Assembly: GCA_964589855.1 (NCBI GenBank)
Contig: CAZPVB010000228.1
Coordinates: forward strand, 1-5,480
DNA from: SKVR01 sp964589855
GTDB taxonomy: Bacteria > Bacteroidota > Bacteroidia > Bacteroidales > UBA7960
Direction of reading: 5' to 3'
Length of the DNA: 5,480 nt
Shown: positions 1 to 5,172 of the stretch, piece after piece
Numbering within the stretch: position 1 is the first letter of the stretch
Layout: the number at the start of each line of letters is the position of its first letter
Notes under the pieces: generated by a model
Told to the model about the DNA's origin: nothing
The model's database searches: none
The model's input: the letters and a program-made list of their open reading frames with translations, nothing else
Position numbers and translations under genes: made by a program

Positions 1-227
1 ATGAAAAGGTGTTTGTTAATCAGGTAACCACCAATAAGTACATTTGGATGGCACTCGGAATCTGTTTTGCCGCTCTTATAGCAGCATACTCTGTACCTGC
101 CATTGCTGAGGTACTCTCTTTCCGGGAGATGAGTCTCAGAAACTGGGGGTTGATTGCCATAGCGAGTGTATTGCCGCTGATCATCATACAAACCGGAAAA
201 GAGATCAGAAACCGGATAAAGAAATGA
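1..227 (+). CDS. Cation-translocating P-type ATPase, C-terminal end (partial)
   Basis: The reading frame is open from the left edge (first full codon at position 3) to a TGA at 225-227, giving 74 visible residues; the GTG at 9 is internal, not a start. The peptide has two hydrophobic segments: one beginning at the YIWMALGICF stretch and a second in WGLIAIASVLPLIII, followed by a basic tail (KEIRNRIKK). This matches the last two transmembrane helices of the C-terminal domain of P-type Ca2+/H+/Na+-type ATPases, where NKYIWMALGI and an LSF-x-W pattern are common. Such pumps move cations across the inner membrane using ATP. The phosphorylation site (DKTG) and nucleotide-binding domain lie outside the window, so the ion cannot be named. 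The family call is recognition from memory of the tail only. No clear terminator follows the stop. Confidence 0.8.
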   Translation, partial: EKVFVNQVTTNKYIWMALGICFAALIAAYSVPAIAEVLSFREMSLRNWGLIAIASVLPLIIIQTGKEIRNRIKK

Positions 228-323
228 CCATGGAATATGAGAATCCGTGTGAAGGGTAATGCCCGGCCTCCATATGTTCAAATCTAAGCTGAATTGCAAA
301 TACCGATGAATCCGGATAGTGTA

Positions 324-331
324 TAAGTTTG
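324..331 (+). promoter_or_regulatory. Candidate -7 promoter element (TAAGTTTG)
   Basis: TAAGTTTG is an exact match to the Bacteroidota -7 consensus TAnnTTTG. The nearest upstream TTG (294-296) is 27 nt away, longer than the usual spacing of about 17-23, so the -33 element is poor. It lies just ahead of the small ORF at 339 and would place transcription start close to that ORF. Chance occurrence in AT-rich DNA is likely enough to keep confidence low. Confidence 0.22.
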
Positions 332-338
332 GATAGTT

Positions 339-524
339 GTGGAAAAAATTTCCCGAATGATGATGCTCATAGCGCATTATCAGGTTAACATACATCGCCA
401 TTCCGATATTAAAAGGTTGCCTTTAGTCTTGTCTCATTTTTTTATGTCACTGATAATGAGTTTATTTATGTTTGCAGAAAGCATCATATTGTTCTTATAT
501 TTAATTGGGATTGGTTTGTTTTAA
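339..524 (+). CDS. Hypothetical small hydrophobic protein (doubtful)
   Basis: A 61-codon ORF starts at GTG 339 (alternative ATGs in a row at 357, 360 and 363) and ends in TAA. I do not recognise the product. The first 26 residues are polar and basic, with several His/Arg/Lys; residues about 27-60 are strongly hydrophobic, with one Glu at 47, consistent with one long or two short membrane segments. AT-rich DNA readily encodes Phe/Leu/Ile runs by chance, so hydrophobicity alone is weak evidence. There is no ribosome binding site, which is uninformative in this genome type. A TAAGTTTG motif lies just upstream at 324-331. It could be a genuine small membrane protein or a spurious frame. Confidence 0.22.
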   Translation: MEKISRMMMLIAHYQVNIHRHSDIKRLPLVLSHFFMSLIMSLFMFAESIILFLYLIGIGLF

Positions 525-600
525 CGGATTATTTCTTTTCGGTATAAAACTTGAACTTATAATAGTATGTGTAGGATGTACAAAATTAATTTTTAAACTT

Positions 601-638
601 GTTTATCCAGAACAATTATGTTTATCCAGAACAATTAT
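601..638. repeat. Perfect 19-bp tandem repeat, two copies
   Basis: The unit GTTTATCCAGAACAATTAT occurs at 601-619 and again, without any change, at 620-638. It sits 11 nt upstream of the candidate -7 element at 649-656 and about 120 nt upstream of the csbD-like start. Its position where a -33 box or regulator would bind suggests either a recent slippage duplication or a doubled operator; the sequence alone cannot distinguish these. Confidence 0.9.
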
Positions 639-648
639 AAGTAAAGAA

Positions 649-656
649 TAGATTTG
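649..656 (+). promoter_or_regulatory. Candidate promoter -7 element of the csbD-like gene (TAGATTTG)
   Basis: TAGATTTG matches the Bacteroidota -7 consensus TAnnTTTG exactly. No TTG or TTTG is found 17-23 nt upstream, since that position is occupied by the 19-bp tandem repeat, so the -33 contact is degenerate or replaced by an activator. Transcription would begin near 661-664, leaving an untranslated leader of about 97 nt before the ATG at 760. This is inferred from motif and position only. Confidence 0.4.
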
Positions 657-759
657 ATAACATGATCTCTATTTATTGCAAAGTAAAAATATGATGTAGA
701 GGTTACTTTCAACCATTAAATAAGATTCAATAAATGTTTCACATTTTAAAATCAATATT

Positions 760-948
760 ATGAACAAATTACAATTAAAAGGTAAATGGAATCAGGTAAA
801 GGGAGATTTAAAGAAAAAATATGGTGAACTTACCGACGATGACCTGGCTTATGTGGAAGGCGAAGAAGATAAACTCCTGGGCAGGTTACAGGAAAAAACC
901 GGACAAACGAAAGAGAAATTGATCGATGAGATTAACAGGATGGTTTAA
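760..948 (+). CDS. csbD: CsbD family general stress protein
   Basis: The product has 62 residues, the normal size for CsbD-like proteins. It shows the family pattern in order: LKGKWNQVKGDLKKKYG at about residues 6-22, then LTDDDL at 24-29, then a Glu-rich turn and DKLLGRLQEKTG at about 37-48, ending in a charged helix. Expected fold is a small, highly charged helical bundle in the cytoplasm. The biochemical role of the family is unknown; the founding member in Bacillus subtilis belongs to the sigma-B general stress regulon, and homologues often respond to osmotic or other envelope stress. The ATG at 760 is the natural start; no Shine-Dalgarno is present and the leader is A/T-rich. It appears monocistronic: a candidate promoter lies at 649-656 and terminators follow at 976-993 and 1041-1077. 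The family call is firm; the physiological trigger here is inference. Confidence 0.93.
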   Translation: MNKLQLKGKWNQVKGDLKKKYGELTDDDLAYVEGEEDKLLGRLQEKTGQTKEKLIDEINRMV

Positions 949-975
949 ACCATTAGCATTACTACTCTTTTATAG

Positions 976-993
976 AAAACCTATGGGTTTTTT
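976..993 (+). terminator. Weak terminator-like hairpin after the csbD-like gene
   Basis: AAAACC (976-981) can pair with GGTTTT (986-991) across a 4-nt TATG loop; T residues run from 988 to 993. The stem is short and A/T-rich, so by itself it would terminate poorly. It begins 27 nt after the csbD-like stop codon, the usual place for a terminator, and may act together with the stronger hairpin about 50 nt further on. Confidence 0.4.
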
Positions 994-1040
994 CACTGAT
1001 ACCGGATTTCTGAGATAGAAATTTTTTTAACGGTAACCAA

Positions 1041-1077
1041 AACCGGGCGGAATTTTCAATTCTGCCCGGTTTTTTTT
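1041..1077 (+). terminator. Strong rho-independent terminator
   Basis: A 14-bp stem pairs 1041-1054 with 1058-1071 (AACCGGGCGGAATT against AATTCTGCCCGGTT). It has a single G-U wobble, closes on a 3-nt TTC loop, and is followed by an uninterrupted T tract through 1077. This is a textbook intrinsic terminator reading rightward, 92 nt after the csbD-like stop. On the opposite strand the stem is followed by only four T, so leftward termination would be weaker. Confidence 0.88.
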
Positions 1078-1105
1078 GTGTCCAATATCCAACGACCGCG
1101 TTACT

Positions 1106-1211
1106 TGTCATTCCGACGGCAGGAGGAATCTCGTGGGTCGGAAAAGGCAAAGAGTGTTTTAACAAAGGGGAAGGCAATGGCAGCGGGATCCCTCCTTGCG
1201 TCGGGATGACA
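1106..1211. repeat. Long imperfect inverted repeat of the TCATTCCGA type
   Basis: The left arm at 1106-1132 begins TGTCATTCCGACGGCAGGAG; the right arm at 1185-1211 ends GTCGGGATGACA. Compared as reverse complements, the 27-nt arms agree at 22 positions, and several differences are transitions that still allow G-U pairing in RNA. The 52-nt spacer would form the loop. Dispersed intergenic repeats of this kind (TCATTCCGA...AGGAATC) are familiar from many bacterial genomes, including Bacteroidota, and give spurious peptides containing EIPP-x-VGMT. Whether other copies exist in this genome cannot be seen from one window. Preserved pairing despite base change hints at selection on structure, but this is inference. 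Confidence 0.75.
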
Positions 1212-1292
1212 CGAAGGATAAAAGGGCAAGGGTTGAATCTAATAAAGGGGAAGGGAAAGCAGCGGAATGCCATGAGGAAAAAGGATGATATG
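1135..1292. repeat. Two diverged tandem units of about 79 bp
   Basis: The stretch 1161-1192 (AACAAAGGGGAAGGCAATGG then CAGCGGGATCCC) returns at 1241-1271 as AATAAAGGGGAAGGGAAAGC then AGCGGAATGCC, agreeing at about 26 of 32 aligned positions. The register holds further on: GGATGACACG at 1204-1213 matches GGATGATATG at 1283-1292, 79 nt later. Unit A therefore covers roughly 1135-1213 and unit B 1214-1292; unit B has lost most of the right inverted-repeat arm present in unit A. This looks like an old tandem duplication of part of the inverted-repeat element. Confidence 0.6.
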
Positions 1293-1340
1293 TTGGAAAA
1301 TGTTGTCTCCTTTTTCACAACCAATTACTGCATGATTCTG

Positions 1341-1362
1341 AGACGCGCCTTCAGGCGCGTCT
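1341..1362. repeat. GACGCGCC hairpin, copy 1 (REP-like palindrome)
   Basis: AGACGCGCC at 1341-1349 pairs perfectly with GGCGCGTCT at 1354-1362 across the 4-nt loop TTCA, giving a very GC-rich 9-bp stem in AT-rich surroundings. A G-U and a T-A pair could extend it outward. No T tract follows on either strand, so it is not a classical terminator. A near-identical copy lies 51 nt downstream. Palindromes of the form AGACGCG...CGCGTCT are common intergenic repeats in Bacteroidota and cyanobacteria. Confidence 0.8.
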
Positions 1363-1391
1363 TATCTTTATAAAACCCAAATGTGTTGTAC

Positions 1392-1413
1392 AGACGCGCC
1401 TTTCGGCACGTCT
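1392..1413. repeat. GACGCGCC hairpin, copy 2 (REP-like palindrome)
   Basis: AGACGCGCC at 1392-1400 pairs with GGCACGTCT at 1405-1413 across the loop TTTC; one C-A mismatch (1397/1408) breaks an otherwise complete 9-bp stem. It matches copy 1 at 19 of 22 positions and has the same orientation. The 8-bp word TGTTGTAC occurs directly on both sides (1384-1391 and 1425-1432). The pair sits downstream of the minus-strand rhodanese-like gene and could protect or end its transcript. Confidence 0.75.
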
Positions 1414-1509
1414 CTTTAGAAAAATGTTGTACGGAAATGGACGGTTTGGTTCACCGTCTCTGTCATTAGCAGAACAATAATAATGATATGATTTACCCGT
1501 TTTTCTTGT

Positions 1510-1824
1510 TTAAACAGATGGATACCCCATATCCCGGAGATCTTTGGCGGTTCCTGCATAGAGATATACATTGGTGAAACCCTTTTCTTCCAGATTTTCA
1601 GCGGCTCTTTTACTCGAGGCATGTTCGTCTTCAGAACTGTATACCACAATAGGTTCCTCTTTGCTGAACCTCTCTTCTGCCTCTTCACCAACAGTTTCGA
1701 TGGGTTCATTGATGGGTTTTTCATCAAAAGGGTCGGGTTGGTTTTCTCTGGTATAAACTTCCAGTAAGGTCATTTCTTCGCTTTTGAGTCTCTCTCGTAA
1801 TTCTTCTATTTGTATTGTTTGCAT
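1510..1824 (-). CDS. Rhodanese-like domain protein lacking the catalytic cysteine
   Basis: The 104-residue product has the size of a single rhodanese domain. The C-terminal half follows the family pattern: IVVYSS (59-64), an A-S-S-K-R-A-A helix (69-75), NLEEKGFTNVYLYAG (77-91) and a closing GYPSV, equivalent to the usual VVYC...A..L...G..NV..L.GG...W...G.PV. The position after VVY, normally the sulfur-accepting Cys, is Ser63. The N-terminal half starts with an IQIEELRERL helix and TLLEV in place of LLDVR, and lacks the GHIPGA loop, being replaced by an acidic, Pro-rich stretch. Sulfurtransferase activity is therefore unlikely; a binding or structural role is possible. It is cytoplasmic, with no signal peptide. 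The ATG at 1824 is the first good start and has an A-rich leader without Shine-Dalgarno. It is transcribed alone, divergent from the aldehyde dehydrogenase. A near-consensus TAAGATTTG lies about 60 nt upstream but has one extra base. Confidence 0.72.
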   Translation of the reverse strand: MQTIQIEELRERLKSEEMTLLEVYTRENQPDPFDEKPINEPIETVGEEAEERFSKEEPIVVYSSEDEHASSKRAAENLEEKGFTNVYLYAGTAKDLRDMGYPSV

Positions 1825-1909
1825 TTGAATTTGTTTTTTTATGAATAAAATTTCCAGAAGTGAAAAATAAATCTTTCTTTTTCCAAATCTTACAAAAAAA
1901 CAAAAACTA

Positions 1910-2128
1910 TTCCACCGTCCCTTTTGCCTGCTCTTCTGCTAAACCTGCATTTATCTGCGTTAGGGAAATGGTCGGATTGAAGTTTGGATTGCAGGGGTGT
2001 AGACTTATTGATCAGTTCAAACAGACGGTTTCCCACAAGAGACCTTCATCAGAATCGCCTGTTGTGGGTGTTGTGATCGTTGGGGAATATACTCTACATT
2101 GTTGAACATAGGTAGCTTCCTGCAGGGA
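1910..2128. other. GC-richer island, possible remnant of a gene or mobile element
   Basis: Three consecutive 60-nt blocks from 1921 to 2100 are about 43-45% GC by hand count, against 22-33% in blocks further right, giving a fairly sharp island inside the spacer. On the minus strand one frame from 2128 down to 1910 reads 72 sense codons with only one stop (TGA at 2012-2014), ending at a TAG (1907-1909); the pieces look protein-like (for example SPTITTPTTGDSDEGLLWE) but have no good start. On the plus strand a GTG-initiated frame of 81 codons covers 1860-2105. I recognise neither. It could be a decayed gene, a fragment of a mobile element or a structured RNA; no terminal inverted repeats or target duplications were found. 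Confidence 0.3.
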
Positions 2129-2489
2129 TTATATTGGGTATTAGATTTTTTTGCCGGAATAAACTCAATCCTTTCTCTCTCCTCAAATAAATAAATACTG
2201 TGCGATTATTTCTCACATTTAGAGCATAAACACTGTGAAATATAGTCAAACAATACAGTGCTCACGTTTCCATCCGCCTATGAAAACAATAAAATATTCA
2301 TCAGGATTTGATGCCTGGATTTTTTGGCAGGATTTTTTACAACAATAGTAGAAAAGTTATCAGGAACAAGATGTCTGAATCAAAAGTGAGAGATCCAATG
2401 AAATTTTTGATTTAAAAATCTGTTGAAGTTTCAATCATGAGGTCATTCTAAAAAGTATATTGTCCACAAATTATACAAATTGGCACTAC

Positions 2490-2511
2490 GTCTGATATAT
2501 GATATTCAGAC
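2490..2511. repeat. Short inverted repeat upstream of the aldehyde dehydrogenase
   Basis: GTCTGA at 2490-2495 is the exact reverse complement of TCAGAC at 2506-2511, with a 10-nt A/T-rich centre (TATATGATAT) that can add further pairs. The 22-bp size resembles operators of dimeric repressors, but it lies about 150 bp before the start codon at 2659, and no regulator gene is nearby. It may be chance. Confidence 0.3.
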
Positions 2512-2658
2512 AATTAAAAGTGTAAGAATTTGACGAATGATCTGAAAACCGGCTTTTGGAGTGGGCATAATCATACATTGTATTCTTTTTTAGGATAGAT
2601 TCAGCGTGTTGTTTTCCTGTTTTTATATTATTTACTGACCTTTTAAAAACATAATCGT

Positions 2659-4029
2659 ATGTTACAATCATTGAATCCTTATAACCAGGAGCTCATAGGA
2701 GAATATAAACAATTAGAGGTAGAAGAACTGGACCCCATTCTTAGTTTGTCTTCGCGGGGTTTTGAACACTGGAGCAAAATTTCTTTGGATGAGCGCGCGG
2801 AATATCTCCGAAAAATATCAAAAGATCTGAGAGAAAACAAAGAAGAGTATGCCACACTTATATCGCAAGAGATGGGGAAAGTGATCAAAGCATCGCGCAA
2901 AGAAGTGGATAAATCGGCCATGGCATTAGAGTTCTTTGCCGAACATGCGTTTTCTTATTTGCATCAAAAACAGATTCAGGAAGATGAAGGGGAAGCTGAG
3001 GTGGTGTATGAACCCATGGGTGTTATCCTTTCTGTTATGCCCTGGAATTATCCCTTCTGGCAATTTTTTCGTTTTGCTGCCACCACGCTGATGGCGGGCA
3101 ATAGTATCCTGCTTAAACATTCTTCGCAGGTGCCGGCCTGTTCTGAAAAAATAGCCCAGATCTTTCAGAAGGCAGGCTTTCCCAAAGGAGTGTTTCAAAA
3201 CATTATTACCTCTTCGTCAAACATCAATAATATACTTAAAGACTTCAGGGTGCAGGGAGTAAGTCTTACGGGTAGTGTTGAAGCCGGAGCAAGTGTAGCT
3301 AAACATGCAGGGAAAAATATTAAAAAAACTGTATTGGAATTAGGGGGCAGCGATCCTTATATTGTGATGGAAGATGCAGATATAAAAAAAGCAGTGAAAG
3401 CGGGAGCAAAGTCCAGAATGAAAAATTTTGGACAGAGCTGCGATGCCGCCAAGCGATTTATATTGCACCAGGACATTGCCGAAGAATTTTTGGAAGAGAT
3501 GAAAAACGAACTGGAGAAAAAGATTTTTGGTAATCCGCTTCATGAAGACAGTGATTACGCATCGTTGGTCAACAAAGAACAAAAGCAACTGCTTGATCAG
3601 CAAGTGGAGGATTCTCTGAAGGAAGGGGCTGAGATTTACTGGCAGGAAATGAAAGCACCAGAGGAAAATGCATTCTTCAACCCCATTATTCTTCGAAATA
3701 TTGCACCGCATTCTCCTGCTTACAGTCAGGAACTTTTCGGCCCGGTAGTATCGGTTTTTGAAGTGGAAAACCAGCATCAAGCCATCGAAATTGCCAACGA
3801 CACCGAATTCGGATTGGGTGCCTCAATATGGACCAATGATCTGGAAAGAGGCAAAAGGATGGCCAGACAGGTTGATGCGGGCATTGTATATGTGAATCAT
3901 GAAGTACACTCGAAACCCGAATTGCCTTTCGGAGGTGTTAAAAATTCAGGTATTGGAAGGGAAATGGCAGGAGAGGGTAGCAGGGAGTTCACCCACAAAA
4001 AGTCCTTGTGGTATAATGTGAATACTTAA
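2659..4029 (+). CDS. gabD: NAD(P)-dependent aldehyde dehydrogenase, succinate-semialdehyde dehydrogenase type
   Basis: The 456-residue product is full length for the short GabD1/YneI(Sad)-like branch of the aldehyde dehydrogenase superfamily (about 455-462 residues), which lacks the N-terminal extension of classical GabD. Visible motifs in order: PWNYPFWQ with the oxyanion Asn130; LLKHSS with cofactor-binding Lys153; LTGS (203-206) of the Rossmann fold; ELGGSDP with general-base Glu227; NFGQSC with nucleophile Cys261; QELFGPV with Glu358; PFGGVKNSGIGRE (423-435). ELGGSDP and the 'MPWN-x-PFWQ' motif are typical of the succinate-semialdehyde group. The likely reaction is succinate semialdehyde to succinate in the cytoplasm, feeding the TCA cycle; substrate could be another short aldehyde. 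Asp262 directly after the catalytic Cys is unusual (normally a hydrophobic residue). The ATG at 2659 is close to the expected family start; the leader is A/T-rich with no Shine-Dalgarno. gap follows 110 bp downstream in the same direction with no terminator between them. Superfamily is certain, substrate less so. Confidence 0.88.
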   Translation: MLQSLNPYNQELIGEYKQLEVEELDPILSLSSRGFEHWSKISLDERAEYLRKISKDLRENKEEYATLISQEMGKVIKASRKEVDKSAMALEFFAEHAFSYLHQKQIQEDEGEAEVVYEPMGVILSVMPWNYPFWQFFRFAATTLMAGNSILLKHSSQVPACSEKIAQIFQKAGFPKGVFQNIITSSSNINNILKDFRVQGVSLTGSVEAGASVAKHAGKNIKKTVLELGGSDPYIVMEDADIKKAVKAGAKSRMKNFGQSCDAAKRFILHQDIAEEFLEEMKNELEKKIFGNPLHEDSDYASLVNKEQKQLLDQQVEDSLKEGAEIYWQEMKAPEENAFFNPIILRNIAPHSPAYSQELFGPVVSVFEVENQHQAIEIANDTEFGLGASIWTNDLERGKRMARQVDAGIVYVNHEVHSKPELPFGGVKNSGIGREMAGEGSREFTHKKSLWYNVNT

Positions 4030-4139
4030 AAAAATATTTTCTTAATTGTAAAAGTAATGTGTTTTCAGAAGCGGTAAGTTAAATCCAGGTTCTGGAAGTT
4101 TATTAATCTAACAGATCAAAAATCAAAAAACCAAACCGT

Positions 4140-5126
4140 ATGAAAAAAATAGCAATAAATGGATTAGGAAGAATAGGCCGCGCGGCTATGAAAATTATAC
4201 TCGATAGTAAATCGTTCGACCTGGTAGCAGTAAACGATATTGTTCCGGTTGAAAACCTTGCTTATTTGCTGAAATATGACAGCGTTTACGGCAGATATGA
4301 CAAAGTTGTGAAAACTGAAAAGGATATGCTGATTATTCACGAGCAAAAAATCTGGGTGTTCAATGAAAAAGACCCCGCTAACCTGCCCTGGAAAGAGATG
4401 GAGGTTGATATTGTATTAGAGAGCACCGGAATATTTACGGATGCTGAAGGACTTCAAAAACATATCGATGCGGGTGCTAAAAAAGTCATCTTGTCTGCAC
4501 CGGCAAAAGGCGGTGATGTTAAAACCATTGTATACGGTGTAAATCAAGCTTCCGGGGGAGATAAACTTATCTCAACAGCCAGCTGTACCACCAATGGTAT
4601 TACACCCGTGGTGGAGATTATGGACAGAAGGGTAGGGGTGGCAAAAGCAATTATGACCACAACACATGCCTATACATCGAGCCAGCCTACGGTTGATCTG
4701 CCCAGCAAAAAAATGAGAAGAGGAAGGGCAGGAGCGCAAAACATTGTACCCACTACAACAGGTGCAGCAAAGGCAACCTCTAAAGTACTGCCCCAAATGG
4801 AAGGTATTTTTGATGGCATTGCCCTCAGAGTACCGGTACCGGTAGGATCTATTGCCGATCTGGTATTCGTTACCAAAAGGAAAGTGACAGAAAGCGAAAT
4901 CAACGAAATATTTACAGACGAGGCAAAATCTGAAAAATACAGAGGTATCTTAAATATTAGCAATGATCCTCTGGTTTCCACAGATATAATAAAGGATACA
5001 CATGCCTGTATCGTTGATCTGGAAATGACACAGGTTGTTGATGGGGATCTTGTAAAGATCCTGAGCTGGTACGACAACGAGTGGGGGTATGCTTCTCAGA
5101 TGGTGAAGCAGGCTTTGGAATTATGA
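4140..5126 (+). CDS. gap: Type I glyceraldehyde-3-phosphate dehydrogenase
   Basis: The 328-residue product is complete (family about 330-340). It contains the Rossmann NAD-binding motif NGLGRIGR (7-14), Asp33 in VND at the end of the second strand (favouring NAD over NADP), ESTG (94-97), the active site STASCTTN with Cys149, His176 in TTTHAYT, the GAAKA motif (208-212), substrate-phosphate-binding Arg230 in ALRVPVP, and the C-terminal SWYDNEWGY (309-317). It oxidises and phosphorylates glyceraldehyde 3-phosphate to 1,3-bisphosphoglycerate in glycolysis and works in reverse in gluconeogenesis. The loop usually written DxPHKDxR reads DLPSKKMRRGR here, and RVPVPVGS replaces the commoner RVPTPxxS, so it is not a close copy of E. 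coli GapA. The ATG at 4140 places NGLGRIGR at the normal distance. The leader is A-rich with no Shine-Dalgarno. The gene may share a transcript with the upstream dehydrogenase; a strong hairpin terminator lies at 5305-5358. Confidence 0.97.
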   Translation: MKKIAINGLGRIGRAAMKIILDSKSFDLVAVNDIVPVENLAYLLKYDSVYGRYDKVVKTEKDMLIIHEQKIWVFNEKDPANLPWKEMEVDIVLESTGIFTDAEGLQKHIDAGAKKVILSAPAKGGDVKTIVYGVNQASGGDKLISTASCTTNGITPVVEIMDRRVGVAKAIMTTTHAYTSSQPTVDLPSKKMRRGRAGAQNIVPTTTGAAKATSKVLPQMEGIFDGIALRVPVPVGSIADLVFVTKRKVTESEINEIFTDEAKSEKYRGILNISNDPLVSTDIIKDTHACIVDLEMTQVVDGDLVKILSWYDNEWGYASQMVKQALEL

Positions 5127-5172
5127 GTGTCATCCACTGATTGAATGAAATGATAAGGAGTAGTTGAAAGAG

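Larger units (their letters stand above)
228..759. other. AT-rich intergenic region between ATPase and csbD-like gene
   Basis: This 532-bp stretch has no recognisable conserved gene. It contains one doubtful small hydrophobic ORF (339-524), a perfect 19-bp tandem duplication (601-638) and TAnnTTTG-type motifs at 324-331, 467-474 and 649-656. The motif at 467-474 lies inside the small ORF and has no suitable -33 element, so it is probably chance in AT-rich DNA. I see no tRNA cloverleaf or strong terminator here. Confidence 0.6.
949..1509. other. Repeat-rich convergent intergenic region
   Basis: This 561-bp spacer lies between the 3' ends of the csbD-like gene (+) and the rhodanese-like gene (-). 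In order it holds a weak hairpin (976-991), a strong terminator (1041-1077), a long inverted repeat (1106-1211), two diverged direct repeats of about 79 bp (about 1135-1292), and two near-identical hairpins (1341-1362 and 1392-1413). A 120-codon open frame on the minus strand (962-1324) overlaps the terminator and repeats and is regarded as non-coding. Confidence 0.75.
1825..2658. other. Long divergent intergenic region without recognised genes
   Basis: This 834-bp stretch separates the start of the rhodanese-like gene (-) from the start of the aldehyde dehydrogenase gene (+). Promoters for both must lie here or be very short, but no full TTTG-N17-23-TAnnTTTG pair is evident for either. Most of it is very AT-rich (22-33% GC in the 60-nt blocks I counted), apart from a GC-richer island near 1910-2128. 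Other structure includes a 6-bp hairpin CACTGT/ACAGTG (2231-2236 with 2255-2260), a doubled GGATTTTTT (2318-2326 and 2331-2339), and an inverted repeat at 2490-2511. Open frames on either strand are short and not recognisable. Confidence 0.6.

Noticed and set aside
962..1324. 120-codon minus-strand open frame
   Set aside because: It runs through the terminator, the inverted repeat and the tandem units; peptides such as HEIPPAVGMT are the usual spurious translation of this repeat class, and the composition is Pro/Phe-rich without any domain.
1106..1432. Possible CRISPR array suggested by recurring GC-rich motifs
   Set aside because: Repeats are of two different families, palindromic and irregularly spaced, with no series of identical repeats and unique spacers and no cas genes.
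1416..1727. 103-codon minus-strand frame overlapping the rhodanese-like gene
   Set aside because: It lies in another frame of the same strand over a gene with clear rhodanese-fold similarity and has no recognisable features of its own.
2308..2340. Terminator-like stem at GCCTGGATTTTTTGGCAGG
   Set aside because: The stem is only 4-5 bp with an AT-rich loop, and no gene ends nearby on the plus strand.
2280..2348. 22-codon plus-strand ORF (MKTIKYSSGFDAWIFWQDFL...)
   Set aside because: It reads plausibly but is very short, has no promoter or ribosome binding signal, and spans a doubled GGATTTTTT, so chance cannot be excluded.
2486..2671. 61-codon minus-strand ORF overlapping the start of the aldehyde dehydrogenase
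   Set aside because: It overlaps the leader and start codon of a certain gene on the other strand and shows no family motif; likely non-coding.
3340..3780. 146-codon minus-strand frame inside the aldehyde dehydrogenase gene
   Set aside because: It is fully antisense to a well-conserved enzyme whose catalytic motifs are in the plus frame.
4084..4096. Hairpin TCCAG-GTT-CTGGA between the two dehydrogenase genes
   Set aside because: The 5-bp stem has no T tract, so it is not a terminator and is too short to call as a regulatory site.
4670..5077. 135-codon minus-strand frame inside gap
   Set aside because: It is an antisense shadow of conserved GAPDH codons, with no independent support.
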